From positions 84,419,384-84,445,883 of the forward strand of contig CM043944.1 of NCBI GenBank assembly GCA_014529385.2: 26,500 nt of DNA. The letters run 5' to 3'. This stretch comes from Adiantum capillus-veneris (lineage: Eukaryota > Streptophyta > Polypodiopsida > Polypodiales > Pteridaceae). The notes under the pieces were generated by a model, which saw only the letters and a list, made by a program, of their open reading frames with translations, did not search any database and was not told the DNA's origin. The position numbers and the translations under genes are program-made. This document shows positions 1 to 9,598 of this stretch, piece by piece (the stretch's first letter is position 1; every line of letters begins with the position of its first letter).

Positions 1-697
1 ATATGGTGCAATTGCTTCAAGACCGAAAGCTAGCTGGAATGGGGAGCAGTTAGTGGTTGCCTTGAAGGAGGTGCAATAAGCCCAAAGTGTGCCCAGGATA
101 GCCTGAGCCCAAGAAGCTGGATGCAGGTGACAAGCTTTCTTGAGAAGCGCGATTAGCACTTTGTTAGTGCTCTCAGCTTGCCCATTTGCTCTAGGATAGT
201 AAGAGCAAGATTTGCGATGAAAAATCTTGTAGTTCGTGAGGAGTGTTGAGATCAGGTCGTTGACGAAATGACTACCTCGATCACTGGTGATTTCCAAAGG
301 ACACCCAAACCTACAAAAAATATTTTTATACAAAAATTTTGCAACAGTGGCGGCTGTACAGTCGATGGTGGCCACCACTTTGGCCCACTTTGTTGCATAA
401 TCCGTTGCTACCAGGAGATACTTACGATTGCCTGGTTGAGCCGGTGGAGTAACTGGACCAACAAAGTCCAAGCCCCATCGCTCAAAGGGCAACCACGCCA
501 TAGATACTTGCAGAGGGCGATTGGATTGCTTGCTAGGCTTGGGCGCACATCATTGACAGACATCACAACTTTTGACATGAGCAATAGCATCTCTGAGTAT
601 ATAGGGCCACCATAAGCCTGTTTGTAAGATTTTTTGCGCCGTGATGTGACCAGGGTAATGGCCACCTGTAGGACCACTGTGTGCTGCCCCCCAATCA
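1..697 (-). pseudogene. Ty3/gypsy integrase (partial, left edge)
   Basis: Reading leftwards on the minus strand, about 697 to 1 encodes the integrase that inserts element DNA into the host genome. The N-terminal HHCC zinc-binding region (GGHYPGH, then CDVC) lies at about 690-555. The catalytic core follows, with the first Asp in ATDYATKW, the second in SDRGSHF and the Glu in ANGQAEST, so all three DDE residues are present. An in-frame TGA at 550-552 sits just after CDVCQ, and a frameshift near 690 separates this frame from the RT/RNase H frame. The core stays open to the window edge, so the C-terminus is not visible. The family call is firm; the copy is inactive as it stands. Confidence 0.88.
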
Positions 698-1838
698 AAG
701 AGAAGGGTCTAGACTTCAGCAAGAGTCTTCTTTTTTGCAAGGGAGAAGCATTCTCAGGATATAGGCCAGTAGAGAGAAGATGTAACACATGTCCATACCA
801 TTCTGGGGTAGTGTCGACCTTAAAGAGATGACTATCTGGGAAATCATCATCAACCCCAGTATCGGACTCACCTGTATGTATGCGAGAGAGATGGTCGGCC
901 ATGACGTGCCGCTTGCATGGACTAAGAACTACTTCGAAGTCGAATTCCTGGAATATTAGTAGCCACCTCCAGACTCTTCTTGCAACTTGGGGTTTATTCA
1001 CAAGATAGCGTAGCGCATGATGATCCGTGATGATAGTGAAATGAACCCCTAACAAGTAATGACAAAACTTTTGTAAAGAATACACCATAGCCAAACCTTC
1101 CCTTTCTGTGGTGCTGTAGTTGCGCTCTGCTTTGGTGAGCAAGCGACTTACATAGTGAACAGGGCAATCCAGGTTGTACTCCTTACTAGGCTGAGTCAAC
1201 ATAGCACCCACAGCTAGTTGACTGGCGTCAGTATACACATGAAAAGGGAGAGACCGATCTGGAGCCACTAAAATAGGTGCTTCAGTGAGGCGTTTTTTGA
1301 GGTATGCAAATACTTCAGCCTCAGGTTTTGACCATTGAAAGGGTACAGTAGCACTAGTCAGTTGAGTCAAAGGTTGAGCCACTTGTGCATACTTTCGTAT
1401 AAACCTGCGATGATAGCCTGTGTGGCCTACAAAGCTCTGAACACCTTTCGGGTTGATGGGAGGTGGTAACTTCAAGATGGCCACTATCTTATCTAGGTCA
1501 TGTGCTAAACCTTTAGCAGACACCACATGGCCTAGAAGTGTGCCCTCAGTGACCAAAAAGTGACATTTGTTAGAATTGAGCTTTAGCCGTGCCTCTCTGC
1601 ACCTGAGGAAGACAACAGAGAGCTGAGCGAGGTGCTCCTCTAGATTTTCCATTGGGGTTGAACATTGGGCACCTGAGAAGGTCGAAAAATCATCCATGAA
1701 GATGCCAAGATGATCCGTAAGTAAAGGATAGAATATAAAATATACTGCTCGATAGAAGGAAGGTGGAGCGTCTTTCAACCCAAACGACATCCTAGTGTAG
1801 ATAAAAATACCCCAGGGAGTCACAAAGGCCGTTTTAAG
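698..1838 (-). pseudogene. Ty3/gypsy RT palm/thumb and RNase H
   Basis: This is the second half of reverse transcriptase followed by RNase H, which copy element RNA into DNA. The palm begins with TPWGIFIYTRMSFGLKDAP and carries an intact FMDDF catalytic box (MDD at residues 43-45 of the open frame from 1823). Thumb and connection follow (LLGHVVS, FVGHTGYHRRFI). RNase H has YTDAS (D199), TEREGLA (E240/E242) and TDHHALRYL (D267), so its acidic residues look intact. The open frame formally continues to 408, but below about 690 it is the wrong frame for integrase. An in-frame TAG at 1839-1841 separates it from the upstream RT half. Confidence 0.92.
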
Positions 1839-1841
1839 CTA

Positions 1842-2285
1842 ATCACCTGGATGGATGCCCAACTAATTGTATCCACTGAACCCATCCATGAAATTGTACA
1901 ATACATGCCCTGCTACACCTTCGAGCACACGCTCAGTGAAAGGTGTGGAAAAACCATCTGGGATAGTTACCTTGTTCAGAGCGCGGTAATCTACGCACAC
2001 ATAGATTTTATTTGACTGCTTCTTAGGCGCTATCATCATGGGTGATAACCACTTAGAGTGCTCCACAGGTACAATGATCCTTGCCTCTTGCATTTTTTCG
2101 AGCTCTGACTTAATTGTCTCTGCATACTTTGGGTTGAGCTTGTAAGCTCGGCCTTTGACAAGTTTAGCCCCTTCAACCAGAGGGATAGTGTGGACACCCA
2201 ATTCTAGTGGGACCCCTTCCAAATCCTTGTAGGACCAAGCAAAAACATCTTTAAAAGAGTGTATAAAAGAAAATACCTGATCAAG
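1842..2285 (-). pseudogene. Ty3/gypsy RT fingers and first palm Asp
   Basis: This is the N-terminal half of the same reverse transcriptase, in the same frame as the downstream half. It carries KYAETIKSELEKM, WLSPMMIAPKK, VCVDYRALNKVTIPD and FMDGFSGYN; the D in FMDGFSGYN is the first catalytic Asp. TAG codons at 1863-1865 and 1839-1841 cut RT in two between motif A and the MDD box. The first occupies a position that is Gln in most relatives (GYNQ or GYHQ). The upstream FSFIHSFKDVFAW is the usual lead-in to Ty3/gypsy RT. A TAA at 2286-2288 bounds the segment. Confidence 0.9.
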
Positions 2286-2288
2286 TTA

Positions 2289-2885
2289 TGCGGGATGCTC
2301 CCATAACCAAGCTGCTAAGAGGACGTGTTGAGGGTTGTCTGGGTCGCCCAAGTTGACTTTTTTGACCGGGTTAAAAGGTGTAATTGTGGAGGGTACTTCG
2401 GAAGTTGATAAGTGAGTTGCCTCTTGGAGCTTCGAGACATCATGGGCTGGTGTTTGATCGATTGGAAACTCTACATACTCTTCTTGTAACCATCCTGGTG
2501 GAAGCTCTTCGAAGGGTAAATCTTCAAACATCGACATAGCAGAGTGCTTTTGAGGGGTCGGGACGTCCGACCTAGGAGATGTTAGAGGAAGAGGGGAATC
2601 ATTGGCGAGTTCATGCAGAGGAGATTTCTTCCTCCTTCGGTGATGTGTTATAGGTTCACCAAGGCCGGCGGCTTCCATTAGAGAAACAATTGAATCATGG
2701 GAATCAGGGACTAACACGCTTACTTCTTCGACTGGCACACTTTCTGCTGCAGGGCTTAGGACACTGGTGTCCGCCTGAGGAGCTGGGAGAGAGAATGTTA
2801 CCAGCATAGGTGAGGTTTGAATAGAGACCACGTAGCATGGCATCGAGGTGGTGGCTTCCAACCACTGCAACAGGTCTTCGTCAGA
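2289..2885 (-). pseudogene. Protease-RT linker of Ty3/gypsy pol
   Basis: This open stretch of about 195 codons lies between protease and RT, in the RT frame. It is rich in Pro, Ser and Glu (for example VPVEEVSVLVPD, PLTSPRSDVPTP) and contains basic HHRRRKKSP. It has no recognised domain; such variable linkers are common in plant Ty3/gypsy polyproteins. A frameshift at about 2880-2888 changes from the protease frame to this one. The segment ends at TAA 2286-2288, before the FKDVFAW lead-in to RT. Confidence 0.7.
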
Positions 2886-3307
2886 CCATCAGGTGGGATG
2901 GGTTGCTCGGGGTCGGGGTTGGACTGTACTAACAATGAGTTGTGATGAACCACTGGATCCATACCTCCTTCGAGCCGAATTGGTTGCATGGAGGATCCAG
3001 GAGTATGTATCCACATGGCGTCGTTTCCCCAATCATAAAGTGCCTTAGTATGCCGCAACCATGGTCAACCAATAAGCAAAGGAAATCCTCCCTCCACCTG
3101 AGGAAGACTGACCACCACAAAATCCAAGTTAGATGTGAAGTCTTGTACCTTCAGAGGCACCCTCTCTACTATGCCCACGAGGTAGACTGTCCTCTGGTCC
3201 GCCAATGTAACAGTGAATGGAGCAGGGCGGGTAGGTTGCAACCCTAAGGCCAACATAGTAAATTTTGGCATCAGATTGATCAAAGATCCACCATCCACTA
3301 TGACGCC
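2886..3307 (-). pseudogene. Ty3/gypsy aspartic protease
   Basis: The retropepsin-like protease would cut the Gag-Pol polyprotein. The active-site stretch is VDGGSLINLMP, a DGG variant of the usual D-T/S-G box. The flap and C-terminal part follow (TVTLADQRTVY, VPLKVQDFTSNLDFVVV, FPLLIG). The final G-x-P-W-L motif is interrupted by TGA at 3065-3067, after which PWLRHTKALYDWGNDAMW continues in the same frame. Another TGA at 3308-3310 lies just before the active site. The family is firm from domain order and motif; the copy is broken. Confidence 0.85.
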
Positions 3308-3310
3308 TCA

Positions 3311-3598
3311 GAAATGATACCCAAGAATAGACACCGTGAGACGAGGACTTTTGTAGTCGGTGAGAGGAGCAATTGGATAAGAAATCATGTAGGACTCCAA
3401 GGGCTGCACAGGTAGGTGCCCGCCACTAGGCCCTGCACCAAGATACAGAGACTGGATGATGGAAAGGGTGTCACTTTGAAAATTTGCATCAAGTCGAAGC
3501 ATGTCGTACAGTGACACTTGCTGAAAGGTGTTTTTCAAGATAGACTCTGTTGTAGGCTTCTCTCTTTTGACCAGATCTTGCTCTAGTATCTTAAGCTT
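3311..3598 (-). pseudogene. Gag-protease linker of Ty3/gypsy element
   Basis: This is the continuation of the gag frame after its TAG stop (3599-3601), up to the TGA at 3308-3310. It encodes about 96 residues with no recognised domain, including NTFQQVSLYDMLRL and PLESYMISYPIAPLTDY, and leads straight into the protease. Because gag, linker and protease share one frame, the ancestor probably made one continuous Gag-Pol polyprotein rather than using a programmed frameshift here. That is inference from frame continuity. Confidence 0.7.
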
Positions 3599-5344
3599 CT
3601 ACAAGTCCTCTACTGCTTCTATGAAAGCACCATCAATATCTGATAGAAGAGAGGTAAGTTGGCTCTTGGCACTACCTGCTGGTTTGTCAGCTACTAAGGG
3701 AGTTTGACTCATTTGTGTGACTTGAGCTGAAAAAATTGGACTGCCAGGGAGGCTGAGACCCAGAGTAGCTCTTTGTGCCCGTGTGAGCACACCAGCCGGC
3801 TCTTCCTCTTGCTTCAACCCATCTCGAGAGGCGGCCTGTGGAATGGTGATTACTGTGATGAGGTTAAGCTTTGGAAATGTAGACTCCTGCTGGTTCTGGC
3901 TTGTGCTTGCAGATGTGGATGCTCGTTGTTTTGGGCAGTCCTTACTATAGTGATCCTTAGCTTCAGGACAGTGTCGGCAAGGAGGGGACCCTTCTGGCAA
4001 CGGACATTTGCTCTGATAATGTCCATACTCCCCGCACCTGTAGCACAAAATTGGCCTATTGGAGGGGCGAAGTGGTCTCGGCCCTTGCTGCATAGGACCG
4101 GATGTTGACGTATAGAAGCTTTGGGGAACTGAAGGAGTACTAGCATGATAAAAGTTGGGGGATGCAAAGTTGTTGTGCATATCTTGCATAGGAGGTGTTG
4201 TCAGCAAAGGTGGCATTGGGTTCTGATGGCTATAGGGTGACACCACATTGGATGCAAGTGCTAGCCCTTGTTGGAGAGAAGGACCTAGACTTTGTTGTAT
4301 TTGCCATAATCCCTTGATATAGTAGCAATCCTTGTCTTCATGCCCAGACTTCTCGCAGAAGTGGCAATAAGCCCGAAGGGGACAGTCCTGTGGAGGATGT
4401 CCTGGAGAGCGACACGAGCTGCACCATACCATAGCCTTAGTCTCTTGCTGAGACCGAAGCTCTTCTAGCTCTCTCTTGATTTGATCCAAAGCCTCAAGAT
4501 GTGGTGTTTTCTCTTGGCGAAGAGAGATTGATTTCTCCTCTTGAAGAGCGCATTGTAGGTTTAGGGCTTCAAGTTCTCTACGTAAAGAAGTCAATGGATC
4601 AGCAGGACTTTCCGAAAACACAGAGGGGATCTCTATGTGAGGGGAGTTGTTGAACAGCTTCCTAGCCCCCTCTATCCTAGTAACAGCTGCAATGAACTCC
4701 TCCAGAGTGGCGTCGAGTCGGAGACTCTCTCGGAGTTTTTGCTGAGAAGTCTTGGGAAGAGCCTTCTCCACCCACTTCTTAACAATAAATTCACCGGGTT
4801 GCTGGGGAAGTTTGGCAACCAAAGACTTGGTTTTAGTCATAAGTTCTGCAAAAGTCTCCTCTGGCTGGAGCACCATGTTGGCCAACTCATCCAAAACCTT
4901 CTCCTCGTAGTCACCTGGCCTGAATGCTGCACAAAAATGTTGTCTTAAGGCTGCCCAAGTTGCAAAATGGTTCTCTACAAACTGGCTATACCATTTGTCT
5001 GCTAAGCCATCCAAGGTAGATGGAAAGAGTACCAAATAAGCGTCTTCTCTATTAAGACCACGACCCCTACAGAGAGATACAAACCTCCTTGCATGGTCGT
5101 CAGCATCTTCTGAAGAGAGTCCTTTGAAGGTAGGGAACTTGATGTTTACCTTGGCCAAAACACTAGCCAACGCCTCCATGGCCCCTTGCTCAGGAGCCTG
5201 TTGCTCAATAGCCTGCTGTAACAGAATGGGAGAGAGCTTTACTGGCGAAGGTGATCTGGAAGATGAGGAACCGGATGGAGGAATGGGTGATGTCGTATGT
5301 GGAGGTATGGGTGATGAGGTTGATGGACTTCTACTAGGTACCAA
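3599..5344 (-). CDS. Ty3/gypsy Gag with four zinc knuckles
   Basis: This is the structural protein that packages element RNA, an open frame of about 581 codons. A Pro/Ser-rich N-terminus is followed by the retrotransposon gag domain at about residues 65-200 (FPTFKGLSSEDADDHARRF, LADKWYSQFV, FRPGDYEEK). A helical, probably coiled-coil stretch follows at about 250-300. Four zinc knuckles are at 308-321, 327-340, 434-447 and 456-470; the last is a variant with one extra residue. The frame has no ATG at its start: TTG at 5344 is two codons after a TGA, and the nearest upstream ATG (about 5351) is in another frame. The first in-frame Met is near residue 55. The start has probably been lost to a small indel. 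Confidence 0.9.
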   Translation of the reverse strand: MVPSRSPSTSSPIPPHTTSPIPPSGSSSSRSPSPVKLSPILLQQAIEQQAPEQGAMEALASVLAKVNIKFPTFKGLSSEDADDHARRFVSLCRGRGLNREDAYLVLFPSTLDGLADKWYSQFVENHFATWAALRQHFCAAFRPGDYEEKVLDELANMVLQPEETFAELMTKTKSLVAKLPQQPGEFIVKKWVEKALPKTSQQKLRESLRLDATLEEFIAAVTRIEGARKLFNNSPHIEIPSVFSESPADPLTSLRRELEALNLQCALQEEKSISLRQEKTPHLEALDQIKRELEELRSQQETKAMVWCSSCRSPGHPPQDCPLRAYCHFCEKSGHEDKDCYYIKGLWQIQQSLGPSLQQGLALASNVVSPYSHQNPMPPLLTTPPMQDMHNNFASPNFYHASTPSVPQSFYTSTSGPMQQGPRPLRPSNRPILCYRCGEYGHYQSKCPLPEGSPPCRHCPEAKDHYSKDCPKQRASTSASTSQNQQESTFPKLNLITVITIPQAASRDGLKQEEEPAGVLTRAQRATLGLSLPGSPIFSAQVTQMSQTPLVADKPAGSAKSQLTSLLSDIDGAFIEAVEDL

Positions 5345-5780
5345 GGGTCATCTTCTGTTGTAGTACTTCAAAGGACTCATTGGTGTGCTTTGACGCTGGA
5401 CTGACCGCCTTGTATGTGTCATGCAGCAACCACCAATCCAACCAAGCTTTGGGCAAGAAAACCTTAAACTGGTTGAAGACAGGTCTAGACTTTACTAGAT
5501 CCAGGCTGGACCAAGGACGAGGAAGGACTAGACGAGGGACGAGGAAGGACTAGACCTGGACGAGAGCTGATTGGACCAAGCTAGAGAGACCAGACGAGTT
5601 GGACCAGGGCGAGAGAGGGCCAAACTAGATGGGCCAGGGCGAGAGAGGACCAAACCAGATGGACTAGGGCGAGAGAGGACTAGACCAGCAAGCTACACAG
5701 TGCAAGGTAAAGTAGGCAAAGCTGGATAAACCCAACTAGCTTCAAGATTTGTACCTCACCGAGAGTGAGACTTCAGTTGA
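5345..5780 (-). other. 5' leader of the minus-strand Ty3/gypsy element
   Basis: This untranslated leader lies between the primer-binding site and gag. I see no credible ORF. Its main feature is purine-rich repetitive sequence built on GGACGAGGAAGGACTAGA-like and GGGCGAGAGAGGAC-like words on the plus strand. The packaging signal would be expected here, but nothing in the sequence identifies it. Confidence 0.6.
5601..5690. repeat. 30-bp minisatellite, three copies
   Basis: Three adjacent 30-bp units lie at 5601-5630, 5631-5660 and 5661-5690. Each has a GGGCGAGAGAGG core followed by CCAAAC or CTAGAC and then AGAT or AGCA. Partly related words extend back to about 5510. The repeat lies in the leader of the retroelement. 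Confidence 0.85.
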
Positions 5781-5799
5781 GGTCCCACCGTGATCGCCA
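5781..5799 (-). promoter_or_regulatory. Primer-binding site (tRNA-Arg-like)
   Basis: On the minus strand, TGGCGATCACGGTGGGACC begins 3 nt after the LTR end at 5803. It starts with TGG, the complement of the tRNA CCA tail. The remainder resembles the 3' end of a plant tRNA-Arg isoacceptor, recalled rather than searched. The position is convincing; the identity of the tRNA is inference. Confidence 0.65.
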
Positions 5800-5802
5800 A
5801 AA

Positions 5803-6610
5803 TGAGAGCACTTGTAGCGCAGATAGTGTGTCGTGCTCTTTACAGTGGGTGCTCCTCAGTGCAATGTGCGTGACAATCTCACTCAAAACAGATTGGAAAT
5901 AAAGGAACAATAGACAACAACTGAGCTCACAGAGACACAACAGCTACAAACCACAACATATGACTCGACTATCTCAAAGAACTGATACAGACTCTGGCGT
6001 GGCAGCACACTCAGCTCCAGCCCAGGACTCACAGGTACAATGGGGGTGTCGTGACTCAAATGTGCAAGGATGGTGAAGACGTGCTGTGTGTATAGACTCT
6101 ATACTCTAGACGACGACGCTGGACCAGCTATGAAGAAGATGATACTCATAACCCAACCGCTACTGCTCATATGTACAACCATAAAGAGCCACCAACGGCT
6201 CATAAATGTCAGCCATCTAAGTCTATCCCGAAACTGAGTGGTGGTGACCTGGCCACGATGTCCACTAGACCACCGTCCGCATCCCTGCCACGTGTCACTG
6301 TCCAGCCCAGAGAGTCCGTCCAGTGTGAACCAGACCAGACCAACTATACTAACTGTGTGTCCTATGAAAGTGACACTGACTGTGTGTCCTATGAAAGTGA
6401 CACTGTAGCCCTGCTACAGTTCTTGTGTGTGTGTGTGTGAGTCCTGCTTTATTTCCTTTATGTCACTTGGGGCCCCATCGGACGGGCTCCCCATAAGTTG
6501 GTAGGACTTCTTCTTTTGTTACTTGTTTTTCTTAGGGTTTAGGCTCCTCGGCCGGCATCTGCAAGTTGGCTCCCTTCTTTAGAGCTTTGACACGTCAGCA
6601 GTTTGTTACA
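5803..6610 (-). repeat. 5' LTR of the minus-strand Ty3/gypsy element
   Basis: On the minus strand this stretch starts TGTAACAAAC and ends GTGCTCTCA, giving TG..CA ends and about 808 bp. It sits directly before the primer-binding site. Beyond 6610 the sequence changes at once to a LINE ORF, so the boundary is an insertion junction. The matching LTR and the target-site duplication would be off the left edge. A 27-bp tandem duplication lies inside it. Confidence 0.8.
6352..6405. repeat. 27-bp tandem duplication in LTR
   Basis: Two identical 27-bp units (6352-6378 and 6379-6405) begin ACTGTGTGTCCTATG and lie within the LTR. Duplicated units in this part of an LTR are often enhancer-like, but no binding site was identified. 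A short TG run follows at about 6424-6440. Confidence 0.85.
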
Positions 6611-7863
6611 CTCTGAGACTTATCTTGGGGCGGTTTTCATTGGTCCAATATTTTCCCTGAGGCGTGCAGCAGATACGCGATTGACCAGAGCCTATGCAAC
6701 ATTGGGGATACTTGAGAGGATATGTTCGCAGGTTCAGTTCCAGGAACTCAGACAAAGCTTTGGCTCTTTGGCACTTGGGTCACTTCGGCCATGCTGTACG
6801 GAGTGGAGATATGGGACCCCTCAATTGATCATCATAGTAGAGCTTGCAGTACTGTTAGATGGAGATGTATGGAGAAACCCTTGGAGTCTATGATTTCTCG
6901 GATGATTAGGGCCAAGGCCTCAGTACCACATGACATTGTTAGGGCGGAGCTCGATGCTCCTCCATTGGTAGTGGAGGCACTCACTCGATCAATTTCATTT
7001 ATGCATAGCACTTGGGCTCTCCCTAGAGACAGATATGCTCAATTAGCACTAGAGTCTTCGCGACAGCTGGCATTGCAGGGAGATAGATCACGTTGGTATG
7101 CAGAGATGGCATCTTGGTTTCAATTATATGGCTTTAGTATGGACCGGCTACCCCATTTCAGTACTCTTTGGATGCACCCTCCATCTCCCTCACTAGGGCA
7201 GAGATTACCAGGCTCAACAGACAGGACTTGATTCAGTTGGATACGAAGAGGACATGGATACAACCTACACATGAGCTAGGTACGAAGATGACTTTCTATA
7301 GAGAGCATCTTCTCCGACTCACGGAGGATGGTTTTGTGGTCAGACTAGGATATATGGATACTCATCTATCCCACGGGATACGATGTGCTGTTGGTCAGAT
7401 ACGCACATCCTCACATCAGCTAGAGATCGAGATAGGCAGATTTAGAGGAGTACCCGTTGAGTCCAGGATTTGTCAAGTGTGCCAAATAGAGCCAGAGACA
7501 GAGCTACATTACATATGTCACTGCCCAGTATATTATGAGATACGAGGCCGCTTTCATTGTCTATTCAGAGAGGGTTTTGGGCCACTTTCTAGAGTCATGA
7601 GATACCAGGATGAGAGATGCCTCGGATTATACTTACTGGAGATTTGCAAACACAGAGAGGACCTCTTGAAGAGGGGCACAATGAGAGAGATCCAGAGACA
7701 ACGGAAGATTACAGATTTCTTTCAGTCACAAACAGAGGAGTTTAAGCAGTCCCCACAACATAACAACACCAGAGGCACCAGAGGCATACTGCTTGATCCG
7801 GCAATAGAGTTGGGGCGGTCCCGTCGCCCTCGGATGAGGATGAGGGGGCCCTCTCGACATTGA
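6611..7863 (+). pseudogene. LINE ORF2 C-terminal fragment
   Basis: This is the C-terminal region of a plant LINE ORF2 polyprotein, downstream of its reverse transcriptase. Three frames in succession carry it: about 6611-6740 (FIGPIFSLRRAADTRLTRAYA), about 6740-7165 (AMLYGVEIWDPSIDHHSRA, MISRMIRAKASVPHDIVRAEL) and about 7165-7863. Frameshifts therefore lie near 6740 and 7165. The last part has a zinc-binding module: Cys102, Cys105, His114 and Cys117-His118-Cys119 of the ORF from 7168 (ICQVC..ELHYICHCPVYYEIRGRF). The N-terminal endonuclease and RT core are missing because the Ty3/gypsy LTR interrupts it at 6610. Confidence 0.75.
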
Positions 7864-8200
7864 CGCAAATTGTGACAGAGGATCCATACAATATTGGCGC
7901 GACATAGGAGCCGTCCGGGATACTGATGTATATGTATATGATGCCTAGACTGTCAGAGAGCTCCATTGTATCAGCTCACCCTTTGTATTCCCCTTTGTAT
8001 CAGCTTTCACCCCACCCCTACCCACTATTTTCTTTTCAGTTCTTTGTACTTTTTGTACCCAGACCTGGTATTAGATTCACCACATGTAACCTTTTGGTCT
8101 CATAGGTCATTTTGGCCTTTTGAAGATGTTAATATTACATTACATTTCATTTCTCTGTGGCATTTTTGCTCGACAATCTCTCATCCTCTCTCTAGCACTC
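7864..8200 (+). other. Probable LINE 3' UTR
   Basis: This is non-coding, T-rich sequence directly after the LINE ORF2 stop, with repeated TTTGTATCAGCT-like and TTTGTAC words. It ends near an ATTACATTACATTTCATTTC run at about 8130-8150, which resembles a degenerate simple-repeat tail. No ORF or clean poly(A) is visible. The right boundary is estimated from where the chromovirus frame begins. Confidence 0.45.
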
Positions 8201-8223
8201 CCTCTCCACAACGTGTAAACACC

Positions 8224-9126
8224 CTACACGTGTTGTTTGTGCTTGCAGGTCATTGCAGCGGTTCCCACTAGGAGCTTGTGTACAAGGAGATCTATCGTGA
8301 TCTGAGATCCATTGGCTGCCCAGTCGCGAGAGGAGGTCTGCTCGCCGTTGCAGACAAGTTTATCACCCGATTCAACCTTTTTCGGTTGCACCTTTGACAC
8401 TGTCAACTCCTCAGAGATCATCCATTGGGCATCCATGGGTGGGTAGTTCGTAAATTTCACTAGAAATCTTCGTGTTGTTTTCCTTGGAGTATCTTTATGT
8501 GTAGTTCAAGGATCAAAATTTCTTCAGTCTCTTCTACTTCCAGTTGAGCGTCGTTCGAGGGTTCAGTAGGTAGATCTCCTTTTAATGGTTTAAGAAGGCT
8601 GACGTGCAAGACATTGTGAATCTTCCAATGTGAGGCCAATTCTAATCGAAAGGAGGCATGATTAATGCAATGAATGACTTTGAAGGGGCCATAATAGCGT
8701 TGACTAAGCTTGGGATATAATTGTTCTTGGCCTTTCTTCTTGCGTAGCCGTGCCTTTTCAAAGTGAAGTAAAATATAGTCACCAAATTTGATGTCAAGCC
8801 ATTCTCAATGTTTGTCGACGCCATGCTTTTGCTTGTCTTGAGGTTGCGTGAAGCTTCTTTGACCTTCGTGTCGGCGATATCTAAATCCCGCACGAATTTG
8901 TCAGCCTTGAAAATCTTAACTTCTGCGAGAAGAATAGGGGGAACTTTTAGTTTCCTCGTTGATCTTGAAAGGTGCTTTGCCAATTGAGAAACGAGTGGCG
9001 TTATTGTTGGCAAACTCATTGAGTGGTAAGTATTTCTCCCATAGGCTCTTATGATTGGCATCATAAATCTTGAGTAGATCAAGCAATGTGGAGTTAGAAT
9101 TTTCGAACTATTCGTCAGTCTGAGGG
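8224..9126 (-). pseudogene. Chromovirus pol end: integrase C-terminus and chromodomain
   Basis: Read leftwards, this starts at HPQTD, then a TAG, then STLLDLLKIYDA and the end of the integrase core (SLWEKYLPL). DNA-binding C-terminal sequence follows (GDYILLHFEKARLRKKK, YYGPFKVIH, VLHVSLLKP). A frame change near 8490 leads into a chromodomain-like segment with FLVKFTNYPPMDAQWM at about 8410-8480. Chromodomains target such elements to marked chromatin. At least three frames are needed, so the copy is dead. Upstream pol is missing: at 9127 the sequence switches to an LTR in the opposite orientation. It is a separate element from the one at 1-6610. Confidence 0.82.
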
Positions 9127-9598
9127 TGTGACAAAATGATGGCGTGGCATGCCCAACCAGAAAGAACTGGCTGAGTGAGAGAAGAGAAACTAAACCCAGA
9201 AGGCCTAGAAGATGGGCAGAGGGGTTAGGGATTAAAATCCTAAGCCCTACCAGCTTATGGAGCACCAGCCAAGGGGCCTAAACCCTAAAAACTCAAAAGC
9301 TTGAACTCTAGAGCTAATATCCGTAAATTGCACTGACATGTTGACGTGCCAGGTCGTACGGATTTCTGCCTTTGCACTGGCTGCAGTTGGCAGTTTTAAC
9401 ACATGCTTTTGAGAGCGAATGCTTTTGAGAATAAGAGCTTTTTGATATGATGCTTTTGGGGCTCTGCTTTTGGGCATCCCTTGTACCTTTATAAGTGCCC
9501 TAGGGCCACTTCTCAAAGAGCTACCGGACGTAGAGTCTCAGAGAGAGTTGGACCCTTTGCGAAACAATAGTAAAGAACTACTGAAAGAGGCGGATCCA
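9127..9598 (+). repeat. Family-A LTR, copy 1 (3' truncated)
   Basis: This copy starts TGTGACAAAATGATGGCGTGGCATG, matching the copies at 16386 and 22992. Its most conserved block, GGGCTCTGCTTTTGGGCATCCCTTGTACC at about 9458-9487, differs from 23241-23269 by one base. A TATA-like TTTATAAG follows. Homology is lost after about 9598, where LINE sequence begins, so roughly the last 120 bp and the primer-binding site are missing. It interrupts the chromovirus integrase at 9126/9127. Confidence 0.75.

Noticed and set aside
2848-3247. Plus-strand ORFs opposite the protease
   Set aside because: Antisense shadows of a clearly recognisable minus-strand pol.
8207-8245. Possible stem-loop around ACAACGTGTA..TACACGTGTTGT
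   Set aside because: The stem is short and imperfect, no terminator or RNA context; likely chance.
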